Source: a gamma proteobacterium HTCC2207
GTDB lineage: Bacteria > Pseudomonadota > Gammaproteobacteria > Pseudomonadales > Porticoccaceae
Direction of reading: 5' to 3'
NCBI GenBank assembly: GCA_905182855.1
Contig: CAJJDA010000004.1
Coordinates: forward strand, 62,001-126,000
DNA length: 64,000 bases
The translations under genes and the position numbers were made by a program. Under the pieces are notes generated by a model, which was not told where the DNA came from, did no database searches, and saw only the letters and a program-made list of their open reading frames with translations. Each line of letters starts with the position of its first letter. Within the stretch, counting starts at the first letter, position 1. This document shows positions 41,581 to 50,729 of this stretch, one piece after another.

Positions 41581-42051
41581 ATGCTAGATATTGTTTTGTA
41601 CCAACCGGAGATACCTCCGAATACGGGGAATATTATCCGCCTCTGTGCCAATACCGGCTTTCGCTTACATCTAATTAAACCATTAGGATTTGATCTGGAT
41701 GACAAAAAACTACGCCGAGCAGGCTTGGATTACCTTGAATTTCAAAATGTGCAGGTTTATGCCGACTGGGCGGCCTATTTAAACAAAGCCCAGCCGAAAA
41801 CGGTTTATGCCCTGAGCACAAAGGGAACGGTCTGTTATTCAGCCGTCACCTATCAGGCTGGCGATGCACTCTTATTTGGTCCAGAAACTCGCGGCCTGCC
41901 AGAAAATATTCGTATGGAAGTCGGCGCCGCCAACGTACTGCGACTGCCAATGCAGCCCGAAAGCCGCAGCCTTAACCTTTCCAATACTGTCTCTATCGTG
42001 ACCTATGAGGCGTGGCGTCAGCTGGGCTTTAATATGGCCAGCATACTATGA
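41581..42051 (+). CDS. trmL: tRNA (cytidine/uridine-34-2'-O)-methyltransferase TrmL
   Basis: A SPOUT methyltransferase modifying the wobble ribose of two tRNA-Leu species. 156 residues (E. coli 157). Family blocks are YQPEIPPNTGNIIRLCANTG at the N-terminus, LIKPLGFDLDDKKLRRAGLD, the knot loop LLFGPETRGLP, and LRLPMQPESRSLNLSNTVSI. It overlaps the flavodoxin gene by 4 bp (ATGA) and follows gcvR by 1 bp. Confidence 0.97.
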   Translation: MLDIVLYQPEIPPNTGNIIRLCANTGFRLHLIKPLGFDLDDKKLRRAGLDYLEFQNVQVYADWAAYLNKAQPKTVYALSTKGTVCYSAVTYQAGDALLFGPETRGLPENIRMEVGAANVLRLPMQPESRSLNLSNTVSIVTYEAWRQLGFNMASIL

Positions 42052-42587
42052 GTCTAAGAATTGGTTTGTTTTACGGCAGTTCTACCTGCTATACGGAGAT
42101 GGCCGGTGAAAAAATTCGTGACCATATCAATGGTATGTTCGGGGCTAACGTAGTCACTATGCACAACATTGCCTCTGACCCCATTAGCCTTATGACCGAC
42201 TACAGTTACCTTATTTTGGGCATTCCAACATGGGACTATGGTGAGTTACAGGAAGACTGGGAGAGTCATTGGAGTGAAATTGACTGCCTGGATCTCATTC
42301 ATGCCAAGGCCGCAGTCTATGGTTTGGGTGACCAAATTGGCTATCCAGAATGGTTCCAGGACGCGCTTGGCTATCTCTGGGCTAAGGTCGTTAATCAGGG
42401 CGCGACCACCGTGGGTGCCTGGCCCAATCAAGGCTATACCTTTGAGCAGTCGAAGGCATTGACTGAGGATGAAAAGTTCTTCGTTGGCCTGCCTCTGGAC
42501 GATGAAAATCAACTGGATCTTACTGAGGATTTTATCCACCAATGGTGTGAACAGATTGTGACGGAATTTGGCCTAGGATCAAAGTGA
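42048..42587 (+). CDS. fldB: Flavodoxin (FldB-like)
   Basis: A 179-residue FMN electron carrier. The FMN-phosphate loop reads GLFYGSSTCYTEMAGEKIRD at residues 6-25, closely matching FldB (GSSTCYTE) rather than FldA (GTDTGNTE type). The other FMN-binding loops are PTWDYGELQEDW and YGLGDQIGYPEWFQDALG, with both stacking aromatics. It overlaps trmL at the start and mnmC at the end, each by 4 bp, so the four genes gcvR-trmL-fldB-mnmC appear to be one unit. In E. coli these genes are not adjacent, so a functional link is not implied. Confidence 0.92.
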   Translation: MSLRIGLFYGSSTCYTEMAGEKIRDHINGMFGANVVTMHNIASDPISLMTDYSYLILGIPTWDYGELQEDWESHWSEIDCLDLIHAKAAVYGLGDQIGYPEWFQDALGYLWAKVVNQGATTVGAWPNQGYTFEQSKALTEDEKFFVGLPLDDENQLDLTEDFIHQWCEQIVTEFGLGSK

Positions 42588-44380
42588 TCGACCCCAATAA
42601 GAATATCCTTGAACAAAACAAGCTAGCCCAGCGGTGGCAGTCACTGGGTCCGCAGGGCGGCCTATTTACTATCGCCGAGACTGACTTTGGCTGCGGTATT
42701 AATGTCTTGGCAGCCTGCAATCTCTGGCTAACGACAGTTCCTGAAGTATCACCCTGGCGACTTCAGATTATTTCAGCCAGCGAGAGTCCCCACTGCAAAC
42801 CCGATCTAGCCAGCAAACTGGTCGACTGGCCGCAGTATAGCGGCATATCTAAAGAGCTTTTAGCTCAGTATCCAGCCACGGTCAGTGGCATCCATCATCT
42901 CGAACTGTTCAATGGCAGAATTAATCTCTGCCTTATGTTTGGCGATACTAAAAGCCTGTTTAAGGGTATTGCGCAGAGTAGCGATCTAGGTTTGGCTAAG
43001 CACAACACACAATCGGTGGATGCATGGTTTATGCAAAGTGTTGACGAAGAACTAGGGCAGACTATTGCGTCACTGTCGGGAGCAGACACCACCCCCGTTG
43101 GGAGAGTCATAGCCGAGAATAGCCCTATAACTTCCACTCCTTGGCATCTCAATAAAATCAAGCCTATCCAACGCCAAAAAACCGTAGCGATATTAGGCGC
43201 CGGTATCGCTGGCTGTGCGGCCGCCGCAGCACTGCATAAGCGCGGATATAGAGTCACGATGGTCGACCGTCATGCCATTGCGGGCCAGGAAGCTTCGGGT
43301 AATGACCAAGCTATTATTTATCCAAAGTTGTCGGTGCGAGACGAGCCCCTGCCGCGCATTAATCTCACCGCCATGATGCTCGCGAGCCGCTACTACAGGC
43401 CTTTTTGGGACGCGGGTTACGGTAAACAGTGCGGCGTTTTGGTGGTGCCAGAAAACGCCAAAATACAGCAGGATTTTATCGATATAGCAGAGCGTTTTGC
43501 CAACCAAAATTCACTGGTACAGCTGCTTAATAACGATGGGCTCCGTAAGATCAGTGGCATCGCAATGCAGGCCGAACTCGGATTGTTTTTCCCTCAACTG
43601 GGCTGGCTGCCACCAGCGACAATTTGTCAGCAGCTATTAGAGCGAGACAATATACCCCTGATCAGTGCTGATATTGAGCAGCTTAGACAGCAGGGAGGCC
43701 AGTGGCAGCTTCTAAATGACGAAGGCCACACAGTCCTCGAAACTGAAATCCTCGTCGTCGCTAATGCCTATGGCTGTGAACAGTTTAAGCAGACTCACTT
43801 TTTACCCGTAACTCAACTTCGTGGCCAGACGAGCCAGCTGGCCGCTAGCACCTCGAGTCTAGATCTAAACACGGTTATCTGTGGCGAAGGCTACATAACA
43901 CCTGCGGTCCTTGGCAGCCACAGCTCCGGCGCCAGCTATAATAAAGGGGTATTTACCAAAGAGCTAAGAGAGGCCGATCACCGAGCCAACGTAGCCCAAA
44001 TGGCCTCCACTGATGCCGGACTAGGTATAACGATAGGCCCTCAGGACACCGCTAGCATGGATGGTCGCGCCAACTATCGCTGCACCACCAAAGATTATCT
44101 ACCCATTGTCGGCGCCGTACCCGACCTGTCGGCTCTAATGCGCGACTATGATCCTCTGCGTCGCGATGCCCGCAAAGTCATACCATTAATGGGCAGCTAC
44201 CAACCCAATCTGTATGTGCACTGCGGCATGGGGTCTAGAGGGCTCTGTTACGCGCCGCTGACCGCAGAGCTGCTCGCGTCCGAAATAGCCGGTGAGATAC
44301 CGCCCTTAGAGCGAGATTTGCGCCTGGCTATGCATCCGGCGAGATTTTTAATCCGAGATCTAAAAAAGAACCGACTCTAG
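42584..44380 (+). CDS. mnmC: MnmC with intact FAD oxidase half and degenerate methyltransferase half
   Basis: MnmC completes mnm5s2U34 in tRNA: its oxidase half turns cmnm5U into nm5U, and its methyltransferase half adds the methyl. Here 598 residues (E. coli 668). The oxidase half is complete, with FAD loop VAILGAGIAGCAAAAALHKR at about 204-223, ASGNDQAIIYPKLS, TKDYLPIVGAVPD and CGMGSRGLCYAPL. The N-terminal half starts late at EQNKLAQRW, lacking about 35 residues including the DDVYFS region. After motif I (AETDFGCGINVLA) and VDAWFM, the catalytic block DGFAPAKNPDMW and the next 50 or so residues are missing. Methylation is therefore probably lost. Start GTG 42584 overlaps fldB. Confidence 0.9.
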   Translation: MIDPNKNILEQNKLAQRWQSLGPQGGLFTIAETDFGCGINVLAACNLWLTTVPEVSPWRLQIISASESPHCKPDLASKLVDWPQYSGISKELLAQYPATVSGIHHLELFNGRINLCLMFGDTKSLFKGIAQSSDLGLAKHNTQSVDAWFMQSVDEELGQTIASLSGADTTPVGRVIAENSPITSTPWHLNKIKPIQRQKTVAILGAGIAGCAAAAALHKRGYRVTMVDRHAIAGQEASGNDQAIIYPKLSVRDEPLPRINLTAMMLASRYYRPFWDAGYGKQCGVLVVPENAKIQQDFIDIAERFANQNSLVQLLNNDGLRKISGIAMQAELGLFFPQLGWLPPATICQQLLERDNIPLISADIEQLRQQGGQWQLLNDEGHTVLETEILVVANAYGCEQFKQTHFLPVTQLRGQTSQLAASTSSLDLNTVICGEGYITPAVLGSHSSGASYNKGVFTKELREADHRANVAQMASTDAGLGITIGPQDTASMDGRANYRCTTKDYLPIVGAVPDLSALMRDYDPLRRDARKVIPLMGSYQPNLYVHCGMGSRGLCYAPLTAELLASEIAGEIPPLERDLRLAMHPARFLIRDLKKNRL

Positions 44381-45585
44381 ACCTCAAGCGCCAGACCGAC
44401 CAATAGTCCATTGCGATACATCTCTCCACTGCCGGCCTCATCGCCCATAGTGCTGAGCAACTCTGCCAGTTCTAGGTAGGCCTGTGGACAGCTATTTAAT
44501 CCCACAGCTGCGACTAAATAATCCCGAGACTTACCATAAAACTCTAAACGCCGGCATATTCGGCCCAGAGCCAGCAGTAAATCCGCGTCATCAGGATGAC
44601 TAAGTAGCCACTTCTCAGCCAGCATCAACTGCTTCTCTGGCGCGGCTCCGAGCAACAAACCAAAGCGTTCGAGCAGTTCAGGCTGCCATTCATTATTTAA
44701 GGCCTTGATCAATAACGACTGCACAACGCCTGCCTCATTGACCTGCTCTAGAGCATCAGCATAGGCACAAACCATCTCAGGAGCCTTACGCAACCCCTTA
44801 GGGACTAGGTCCCACAGTCCTTGCAGCTGAGCCTGCTGATCTAACTCACTCATTTCTGGATCAGCGATAAATGCCGAGACCAGATTAGAATAGACTTCCA
44901 TTTCTAAATCGCCGAACGCAGCCTTAGTGAGCGCACCATAGTGCTTTAGGTCACGCAGTATTTTTTCTAGCGAGGCCCAATCTTCCGTCAGATAGTAGAC
45001 ATCTGAAAGCAGTCGCAATATTGCCCGATCTGCAGGTTTGTCCGCATAGAGCTTTTTTATCAGTTGCAATGCCTCATCAAAACGCTCTTCAACAACCAGC
45101 AACTCAGCCAATAGCTTGTCGGCAGCAACGCCAGATTTAGGATAGCTAAGTTTGAGTCGCTCTAATAATTGCTGAGCCCTTCTAATATCGTCATTATCGG
45201 CAGCAGCTCTTGCTGCAAAAAGCAGATTGACCTCAGGCATGACAGACTTATCTGCTGCTTGCGACAGCAGCTGCGTAGCCTTTTGCCAGTCATGCTCAGC
45301 ATACAGCAGCAAACCCTGCGTGGTTTTACTCGCATGTCTGGCACCACGCCTTGAGCGCCACCACTGCTGTAACCCACCGGCACCCGACAACCACCGGACT
45401 AACAGCAACAACCAGACTAGCAGGCCAGTAAAAAACAGGTAAAGAGCTATTCCTGTCCAGAGGCTCATCTCGATACTAGTACTGGAAAAACTGATTAGGA
45501 TATAACCACTACCCTGCTGTAATTGCCAAATGCCTGCGGCACCCACGAGCAGCGCCAGTACAAAGATAAGCAGAAGTTTTCTCAT
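44377..45585 (-). CDS. hemY: Heme biosynthesis-associated TPR protein HemY
   Basis: An inner-membrane protein with tetratricopeptide repeats, encoded at the end of the hemCDXY group and not related to protoporphyrinogen oxidase HemY of Gram-positives. 402 residues. Two membrane segments lie at the N-terminus (LLLIFVLALLVGAAGIWQL and IALYLFFTGLLVWLLLLV), followed by RWLSG and helical TPR repeats such as GLLLYAEHDWQKATQLLSQA and VEERFDEALQLIKKLYADKP. The molecular role in heme synthesis is not settled. It overlaps hemX by one base and ends in a 4-bp convergent overlap with mnmC. Confidence 0.93.
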   Translation of the reverse strand: MRKLLLIFVLALLVGAAGIWQLQQGSGYILISFSSTSIEMSLWTGIALYLFFTGLLVWLLLLVRWLSGAGGLQQWWRSRRGARHASKTTQGLLLYAEHDWQKATQLLSQAADKSVMPEVNLLFAARAAADNDDIRRAQQLLERLKLSYPKSGVAADKLLAELLVVEERFDEALQLIKKLYADKPADRAILRLLSDVYYLTEDWASLEKILRDLKHYGALTKAAFGDLEMEVYSNLVSAFIADPEMSELDQQAQLQGLWDLVPKGLRKAPEMVCAYADALEQVNEAGVVQSLLIKALNNEWQPELLERFGLLLGAAPEKQLMLAEKWLLSHPDDADLLLALGRICRRLEFYGKSRDYLVAAVGLNSCPQAYLELAELLSTMGDEAGSGEMYRNGLLVGLALEV

Positions 45586-46707
45586 TATTGAGCTCCAGAC
45601 CTCTGAGTTTGAGATAGTTGAGCCTGCCGCAGTGCCACAAAGGTCTCTATTGCCGCCAATGACCCATTGATCTGGGGTAGCTGCTGTACAATGTCCCTCC
45701 CTTTGAGGCTCGTGAGTCGCTGCAGAATAACCTGTGCATCGTCATCCAATTGAAAATACTGGGTCACCCAGCGCTCGGCCTTATCTAAACTAACGCGGTA
45801 GACCTCGGGCTCTTCGGCCATCACAGCACTCTGCGCCTGCTCTAACATCAGGCGTAAGTTCTGCTTTATAACGCGGACCTCGCTGTTCAATAAAAGTGGT
45901 TCAATGGGTTGCTGGCGATGGGTCACCCGCACCAACTGACTGAGTTGCTGGACAACATCGGCAACTATTTCCTTAGTCGTCGACGGTTCTTCAATCGTTA
46001 ACTCTATTGTTTCTGTGACTTTAGACTCCCCTCACCATATTCAGCGCCGTAAGTTGATCAATATTATCAGCCAGAGTTGTCAGCTCAAGAAACAGGCCGA
46101 CGGAATCAATTTCTCCTGTCAGGCGCAGCTCGCCAATGTCTGACGCCAGAGTTCGGCGCACAGGCAACAGCATTGGGTCCTCGATCTGCCTGAGAATCGC
46201 ATCGACATTTTCCATCAAAGCCAGAGGATTTTTGGTACTGCGCTCGGTCTGAAGCCGCTGATTAGCCAGGCGAATTAAATAAAGAGCCTCGGCAAGCAGC
46301 CAGTCACTGCGGGTGATTGCACCAAGTTCTGCTAATCGTTGACCCTGTGCATTAAGGCGTAACTGCATATTAGAAAGCTCGTTATACAGTTGCTCGATAC
46401 GTTGAGACTGACGCTTTTCGGATTGCTGGTAAAGCTGCTCAATGGGTTGGTAGAAACGTTCAAAGCTGGCCGCAGCTTTGCTCACGCGGTCGGCAGCAAC
46501 TAACTTCTGCCACTGAGTCCAGCCCAGCAAGCCTAACGCCGTCACAGCAGTGACAATAATTAATGCCACCAAAATCTTAATCCACCGAGATTTCCCCCCA
46601 CCCGATTTCTTAAGTGGTGACTGACCAGGATTTTCTGCAGTTTTATTGTCGCCCTCAGCGGCGGTTACAGGTGCTTCAGGCTCTGCCTTACTGCGCTTTT
46701 CAGTCAC
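45585..46707 (-). CDS. hemX: HemX, uroporphyrinogen-III C-methyltransferase-like membrane protein (one frameshift)
   Basis: A membrane-anchored protein of the hemCDXY cluster; despite an old label it lacks a methyltransferase fold. The start is GTG 46707. An acidic, Ala/Pro-rich N-terminus precedes one membrane segment (WIKILVALIIVTAVTALGLL), then a long periplasmic coiled coil (FERFYQPIEQLYQQSEKRQ), then the family block DWLLAEALYLIRLANQRLQ. The raw frame stops at 46021-46023 after NMVRGV. Removing one base from the CCCC run at 46028-46031 (plus strand) continues into ESKVTETIELTIEEPS and QLSQLVRVTHRQQPIEPLL, the normal C-terminal domain. This gives 373 residues. Confidence 0.92.
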
Positions 46708-46745
46708 TATCTAACCTCTGCTTCTCATTAAACTCTCAGTTTATT

Positions 46746-47531
46746 TTAACTAACTTGCGCAATCTTAAAAACCCTCTGAACGGCCTTATACATTGACTCC
46801 GGCAAAGCATTTTCTGCCACCACTACGGTTTGATAACCTAGATCTTGGGCCATATTCGCAACCCGCTCACTCGGCACCACCACCGGCACAGCTAAAGCCG
46901 CTGACTCTGCCATTGCCCGCAAAATCTCACCACTGTGAGTAATTAGGCAGTCCGTGTCCTGAGCCTGACGCAAGGCAAGTGCTAAATTCAAGGGCTCAAT
47001 GACGCGATGATATAACTCACAGTAGGTCACCTTAGCACCGCGCTGTCGCAGTGTATCGCCCAATGTCTGACGGCCTCCACCACCACGAAAAATAACCGTA
47101 GATTTGCCCTCTAGGCTTTGTAGTTGCTCCAGCTCTAAAAGACCCTCTGTGTTCTGCTGGCTTTGCGGACAGGTCACCTCAAGGCCGCAGCGAGTAAGGA
47201 TCTCCGCAGTTTGCTGACCCACTGCAAAAATTTGAGGCTCAGTTGGCAGCTTAGCCCAATACTCATCCAGCCATTGCAATCCAATTTCAGCAGCATTGGC
47301 GCTGATAAAAATACCCAGATCAAACTGATCAAATTTAAGAATAAGAGGCCTAATTGATTCAGTTTGACTGATCGGCTCAATCTGGATAATTGGGGTATAG
47401 GTCACTGCCGCGCCAGATTGTTTCAGCAATGCCAAAAAAGCATCCTTCTCCCGCAGTGGCCGAACCACGAGAACCCTTCGGTTGGCGATACCGCTAGCGA
47501 TTATAGACCTCAGCCAGTATCTCGCCGGCAC
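46746..47531 (-). CDS. hemD: Uroporphyrinogen-III synthase
   Basis: Closes hydroxymethylbilane into uroporphyrinogen III with inversion of ring D. The two-lobed fold is seen from [19 protein letters not shown] through [23 protein letters not shown], and [20 protein letters not shown] to the C-terminal [16 protein letters not shown] and [12 protein letters not shown]. The start is uncertain. There is no ATG near the first conserved strand. GTG 47531 (used here, 261 residues) adds about 18 residues inside hemC, and GTG 47468 would cut into the first strand. ATC or CTG initiation is possible. It overlaps the hemC end, which implies coupled translation. Confidence 0.88.
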   Translation of the reverse strand: MPARYWLRSIIASGIANRRVLVVRPLREKDAFLALLKQSGAAVTYTPIIQIEPISQTESIRPLILKFDQFDLGIFISANAAEIGLQWLDEYWAKLPTEPQIFAVGQQTAEILTRCGLEVTCPQSQQNTEGLLELEQLQSLEGKSTVIFRGGGGRQTLGDTLRQRGAKVTYCELYHRVIEPLNLALALRQAQDTDCLITHSGEILRAMAESAALAVPVVVPSERVANMAQDLGYQTVVVAENALPESMYKAVQRVFKIAQVS

Positions 47532-48426
47532 CCTGAGCCAATAACTGCTCGGCCAATTCAATGCCCAGTGCTTCGGCGTTTTCTCTGGGACCCTCAATTT
47601 CAGAGCGCAATATAGTTGTACCATCAATACTACCGACCAATCCTCGCAGGCCAAGAGTTTTTCCCTTATCGTCAAGCTCGGCAAAACAGGCTATTGGCAC
47701 CTGACAGCCGCCCTGCAAGTGCCGATTGAGTGCACGCTCAGATAACACGCAACTGGCAGTATCCGGATCATGCAGTGGTGCCAACAGCTCGCGAACAGCT
47801 CCGTCATCAGTGCGGCATTCTATTCCCACTGCGCCCTGACCGCCGGCAGGAAGCGATAGCGTCGACGCCAGCCTAGATGCGATTCTGTCGCTCATGCCAA
47901 GTCGAAGAAGCCCTGCACTAGCCAGAATAATGGCCTGATATTCTCCAGCATCTAACTTCGCCAACCGAGTATTTACATTACCGCGGAGTTCTTTTATTTG
48001 AAGGGCGGGAAAGGCCGCTCGCACCTGACATTGCCGGCGTAAACTGGACGTGCCCACGATGGCACCGTCCGGTAATTGATCGAGGTGTGTGTAATGATTA
48101 GAGACAAAGGCATCCAGAGGGTCCTCACGATCACAGATGACCGCTAAACCGAGACCATCGGGGAATTCCATAGGCACGTCTTTCATCGAATGCACGGCAA
48201 TATCAGCTCTGCCATCCAGAATGGCCAGCTCCAGCTCTTTGACAAATAGCCCTTTGCCGCCAATTTTGGCAAGAGGAGTATCTAAAAGCTTATCGCCCCT
48301 CGTCGTCATGGCAACTAATTCAACAGCAAGATCGGGGTGGTGCCTGAGCAGTTCAGCTTTAACAAACTCAGCCTGCCAAAGGGCTAAGGGACTCTTGCGT
48401 GTAGCAATTCGAAGATTTTGAGACAC
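47494..48426 (-). CDS. hemC: Hydroxymethylbilane synthase
   Basis: Polymerises four porphobilinogens into hydroxymethylbilane. 310 residues (E. coli 313). Motifs are [19 protein letters not shown] at the N-terminus, [14 protein letters not shown] with the substrate-binding Asp/Lys region, [11 protein letters not shown], and the loop [14 protein letters not shown]. The dipyrromethane-attachment Cys lies in [12 protein letters not shown]. It is the first gene of the minus-strand hemC-hemD-hemX-hemY group, with argH divergent across 285 bp. Confidence 0.97.
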   Translation of the reverse strand: MSQNLRIATRKSPLALWQAEFVKAELLRHHPDLAVELVAMTTRGDKLLDTPLAKIGGKGLFVKELELAILDGRADIAVHSMKDVPMEFPDGLGLAVICDREDPLDAFVSNHYTHLDQLPDGAIVGTSSLRRQCQVRAAFPALQIKELRGNVNTRLAKLDAGEYQAIILASAGLLRLGMSDRIASRLASTLSLPAGGQGAVGIECRTDDGAVRELLAPLHDPDTASCVLSERALNRHLQGGCQVPIACFAELDDKGKTLGLRGLVGSIDGTTILRSEIEGPRENAEALGIELAEQLLAQGAGEILAEVYNR

Positions 48427-48711
48427 TTATAAAAACCTTTTATTACATTATTAGAGACATTATCGACGATTTCTCAGCAGTTGTCAGATATGTGCCATTA
48501 ATTTGCCTGATTTCGGTTGCAGCCAGCTGTCCTCCGAGCGAGGAGGCCTAAGGTCAATATGGTTATAAAGAACTCCTCTGCACTTTGAGTTGTTCGTGCT
48601 GAGTAAAATTAGCGGGTAATAGGCGGAAAATAGAAATATTAAGTTTTACCTGCTAGCGGCAATGATTAGCTATAATCGCGCATTGTATTTAATAACTGGA
48701 TTCCCGACTCA
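48427..48711. promoter_or_regulatory. Divergent promoter region between hemC and argH
   Basis: 285 bases without a gene, feeding hemC (minus) and argH (plus). A perfect TATAAT at 48671-48676 lies 35 bp before the argH ATG and is the best -10 candidate; upstream -35 matches are poor. A GC-rich stretch with TCCGAGCGAGGAGG near 48533-48546 has no obvious partner arm. Confidence 0.4.
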
Positions 48712-50140
48712 ATGAGTGACCCTGATAAGAAAAATACCAAAAAAGCGCAAACGTCTAACGCTAATCAAGCTTGGGGCGGTCGTTTTAATGAGCCAGTGGA
48801 TGAGTTTGTCGCACGGTTTACGGCCTCTGTGAATTTTGATCAGCGCCTCTATCGTCAAGATATTCTGGGGTCAATAGTCCATGCAAAAATGCTGACCAAA
48901 GCGGCCATTCTGACCCAGGCAGAGTGCAGCCAAATTATTGATGGCCTGCAAGAGATTGCCCTAGAGATCGAGAGCGGTGCCTTTGACTGGTCTATCGCTC
49001 TTGAGGACGTGCATATGAATATCGAGGCTGCTCTGACTGCCAGAATTGGTAATGTAGGCAAGAAACTACATACGGGGCGCTCTAGAAATGATCAGGTGGC
49101 CACAGATATTCGTCTCTGGCTGCGCGACCAAATCGACGAAATAAAGCCACTATTTACTAGGCTTCAGCAAGGGATAATCGAGCTGTCTATCACTGAATCT
49201 GACACTATTATGCCTGGATTCACCCATTTGCAAACGGCGCAACCGGTGACGTTTGGACATCATTTACTGGCCTGGAATGAGATGCTAGAGCGCGATTTCA
49301 GCCGTCTCTGCGACTGTCGTTCACGACTCAATCAAAGCCCCTTGGGCGCGGCGGCACTGGCAGGCACTACCTATCCTATCAATCGGGAATTTAGCGCCGC
49401 TGAAATGGGCTTTGACAAACCCACCGAAAATAGTCTCGATTCAGTCAGTGACCGAGATTTCGCTATAGAATTTTGTGCTTTTGCCAGCATCTTGATGACG
49501 CATATGTCACGCATGTCGGAGGAATTAGTACTCTGGGCTTCAGCCCAGTTTAAGTTTATTGATCTGCCCGATCGCTTTTGCACAGGCTCTTCGATTATGC
49601 CGCAGAAAAAGAATCCTGACGTACCGGAACTAGTACGCGGTAAAACTGGTCGAGTCACAGGGCACTTAATTGCCCTGCTTAACGTTGATGAAATCGCAGC
49701 CTCTGGCCTACAACAAAGATAATCAGGAAGATAAAGAGCCTCTATTTGATACGGTGGACACAGTGCGTGACTGCCTGCGCGCCTTTGGTGACATGATCCC
49801 TGCAATCGAGTCCAATAAACCGTCGATGCTTGAAGCCGCACGAAGAGGTTTTTCAACAGCAACTGATCTAGCTGACTACTTGGTTGGCAAGGGGCTTCCT
49901 TTTCGTGACTCACATGAAATCGTAGGTAAATCAGTAGCTTACGGTATTGAAAAGCAGCAGGATTTATCGGAGATGAGTTTGGCACAGTTACAGCAGTTCT
50001 CCGATCAAATAACGGATGATGTGTTCGACGTTCTGACGCTGGAAGGATCGGTTGCTGCGCGGGACCATATTGGAGGCACTGCGCCATCGCAGGTTAGGGC
50101 CGCAGCTTCAAGAGCCTTGGCACGCTTAGACACCCGTTAA
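48712..50140 (+). CDS. argH: Argininosuccinate lyase (one frameshift)
   Basis: Splits argininosuccinate into arginine and fumarate. The N-terminal half has [48 protein letters not shown] and [19 protein letters not shown], and the catalytic-Ser loop is [15 protein letters not shown]. The raw frame ends at 49722 after LLNVDEIAA. Removing one A from 49681-49682 gives [20 protein letters not shown], the universal argH block, and the rest to 50140. The restored protein has 475 residues, including a 20-residue basic N-terminal extension over E. coli (457). The break looks like a one-base consensus insertion. The end overlaps cyaY convergently by 4 bp. Confidence 0.95.
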
Positions 50141-50457
50141 AAATCGAATATCACCGCCTCTGTTGACTGGGCGACGCAGGCTTCTGCCAGCATGGTCGAC
50201 AGCAGGACTCCAGTCAGCGTGTTTTGCCACTGCCCATTAACCTGTTTAAAATGGAATCCTCCAGAACGCGCGGCTAGCCAAATCTCGCCCATCGAGGGTT
50301 GCCTAGAGAGTATAATTTGTGAGCCATTGACATCACAGGTAATCGTTAGCATTCCGGCGCTGTTTTCATAATCAATATCGGCGCCGCTATCATCTATGCT
50401 CTCCTCAATGGAAAACATCAGTTCATCGACGACCTGGGTGAATTCTGCTTCGTTCAT
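50137..50457 (-). CDS. cyaY: Iron-sulfur cluster assembly protein CyaY (frataxin)
   Basis: Bacterial frataxin, an iron-binding regulator of IscS-driven cluster assembly. 106 residues (E. coli 106). The acidic first helix [20 protein letters not shown] precedes the beta sheet: [20 protein letters not shown], then the family core [16 protein letters not shown]. It is divergent from lptM-lysA-dapF, the same arrangement as in E. coli and Pseudomonas. A possible -10 TATACT for this gene lies on the minus strand at 50512-50517. Confidence 0.95.
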   Translation of the reverse strand: MNEAEFTQVVDELMFSIEESIDDSGADIDYENSAGMLTITCDVNGSQIILSRQPSMGEIWLAARSGGFHFKQVNGQWQNTLTGVLLSTMLAEACVAQSTEAVIFDF

Positions 50458-50522
50458 ATTTTACCTTTCGAATAATCGCCGCGACTCTGCGGCAAGAAAT
50501 GTCGTCATGCCAGTATAATTGT

Positions 50523-50552
50523 TTGAGTGTAATCTACCAGTGCCGTTATACT
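50523..50552 (+). promoter_or_regulatory. Sigma-70 promoter for lptM-lysA
   Basis: TTGAGT at 50523-50528 and TATACT at 50547-50552 with an 18-bp spacer, ending 24 bp before the lptM start. It overlaps the likely minus-strand promoter of cyaY, so the two may compete. Confidence 0.5.
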
Positions 50553-50576
50553 CTGCTTCTTTTACAGCGGGTTACT

Positions 50577-50723
50577 ATGTTGTCTTACGGTTTACTTTCA
50601 AAAGCGCTGCTAGTGGCAGCAGTGTTAACGTGCCTTTGTGGTTGCGGTAACACTGGCGATCTATATCTCCCTGAAGATGCTCCGGTGACGCAGGGAACCG
50701 ACAATCAACCAACCGAATCCTAA
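50577..50723 (+). CDS. lptM: LPS translocon maturation chaperone LptM (YifL) lipoprotein
   Basis: A 48-residue lipoprotein. The signal peptide KALLVAAVLTCLCGCG has a lipobox ending at Cys23 (CLCGC). The mature part starts with the family motif GNTGDLYLPED, corresponding to CGxKGPLYxP in E. coli YifL/LptM. LptM has been reported to associate with LptD/LptE and promote correct disulfide formation in LptD. The first ATG of the lipoprotein form is at 50577, and an upstream open frame to 50499 is not used. lysA starts 6 bp later, the conserved lptM-lysA pairing opposite cyaY. Confidence 0.9.
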   Translation: MLSYGLLSKALLVAAVLTCLCGCGNTGDLYLPEDAPVTQGTDNQPTES

Positions 50724-50729
50724 GCTATT

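Noticed and set aside
49371-50087. Long open frame of 238 codons on the minus strand
   Set aside because: It is antisense to argH and spans its frameshift; the translation is not protein-like and no ribosome-binding site is visible.
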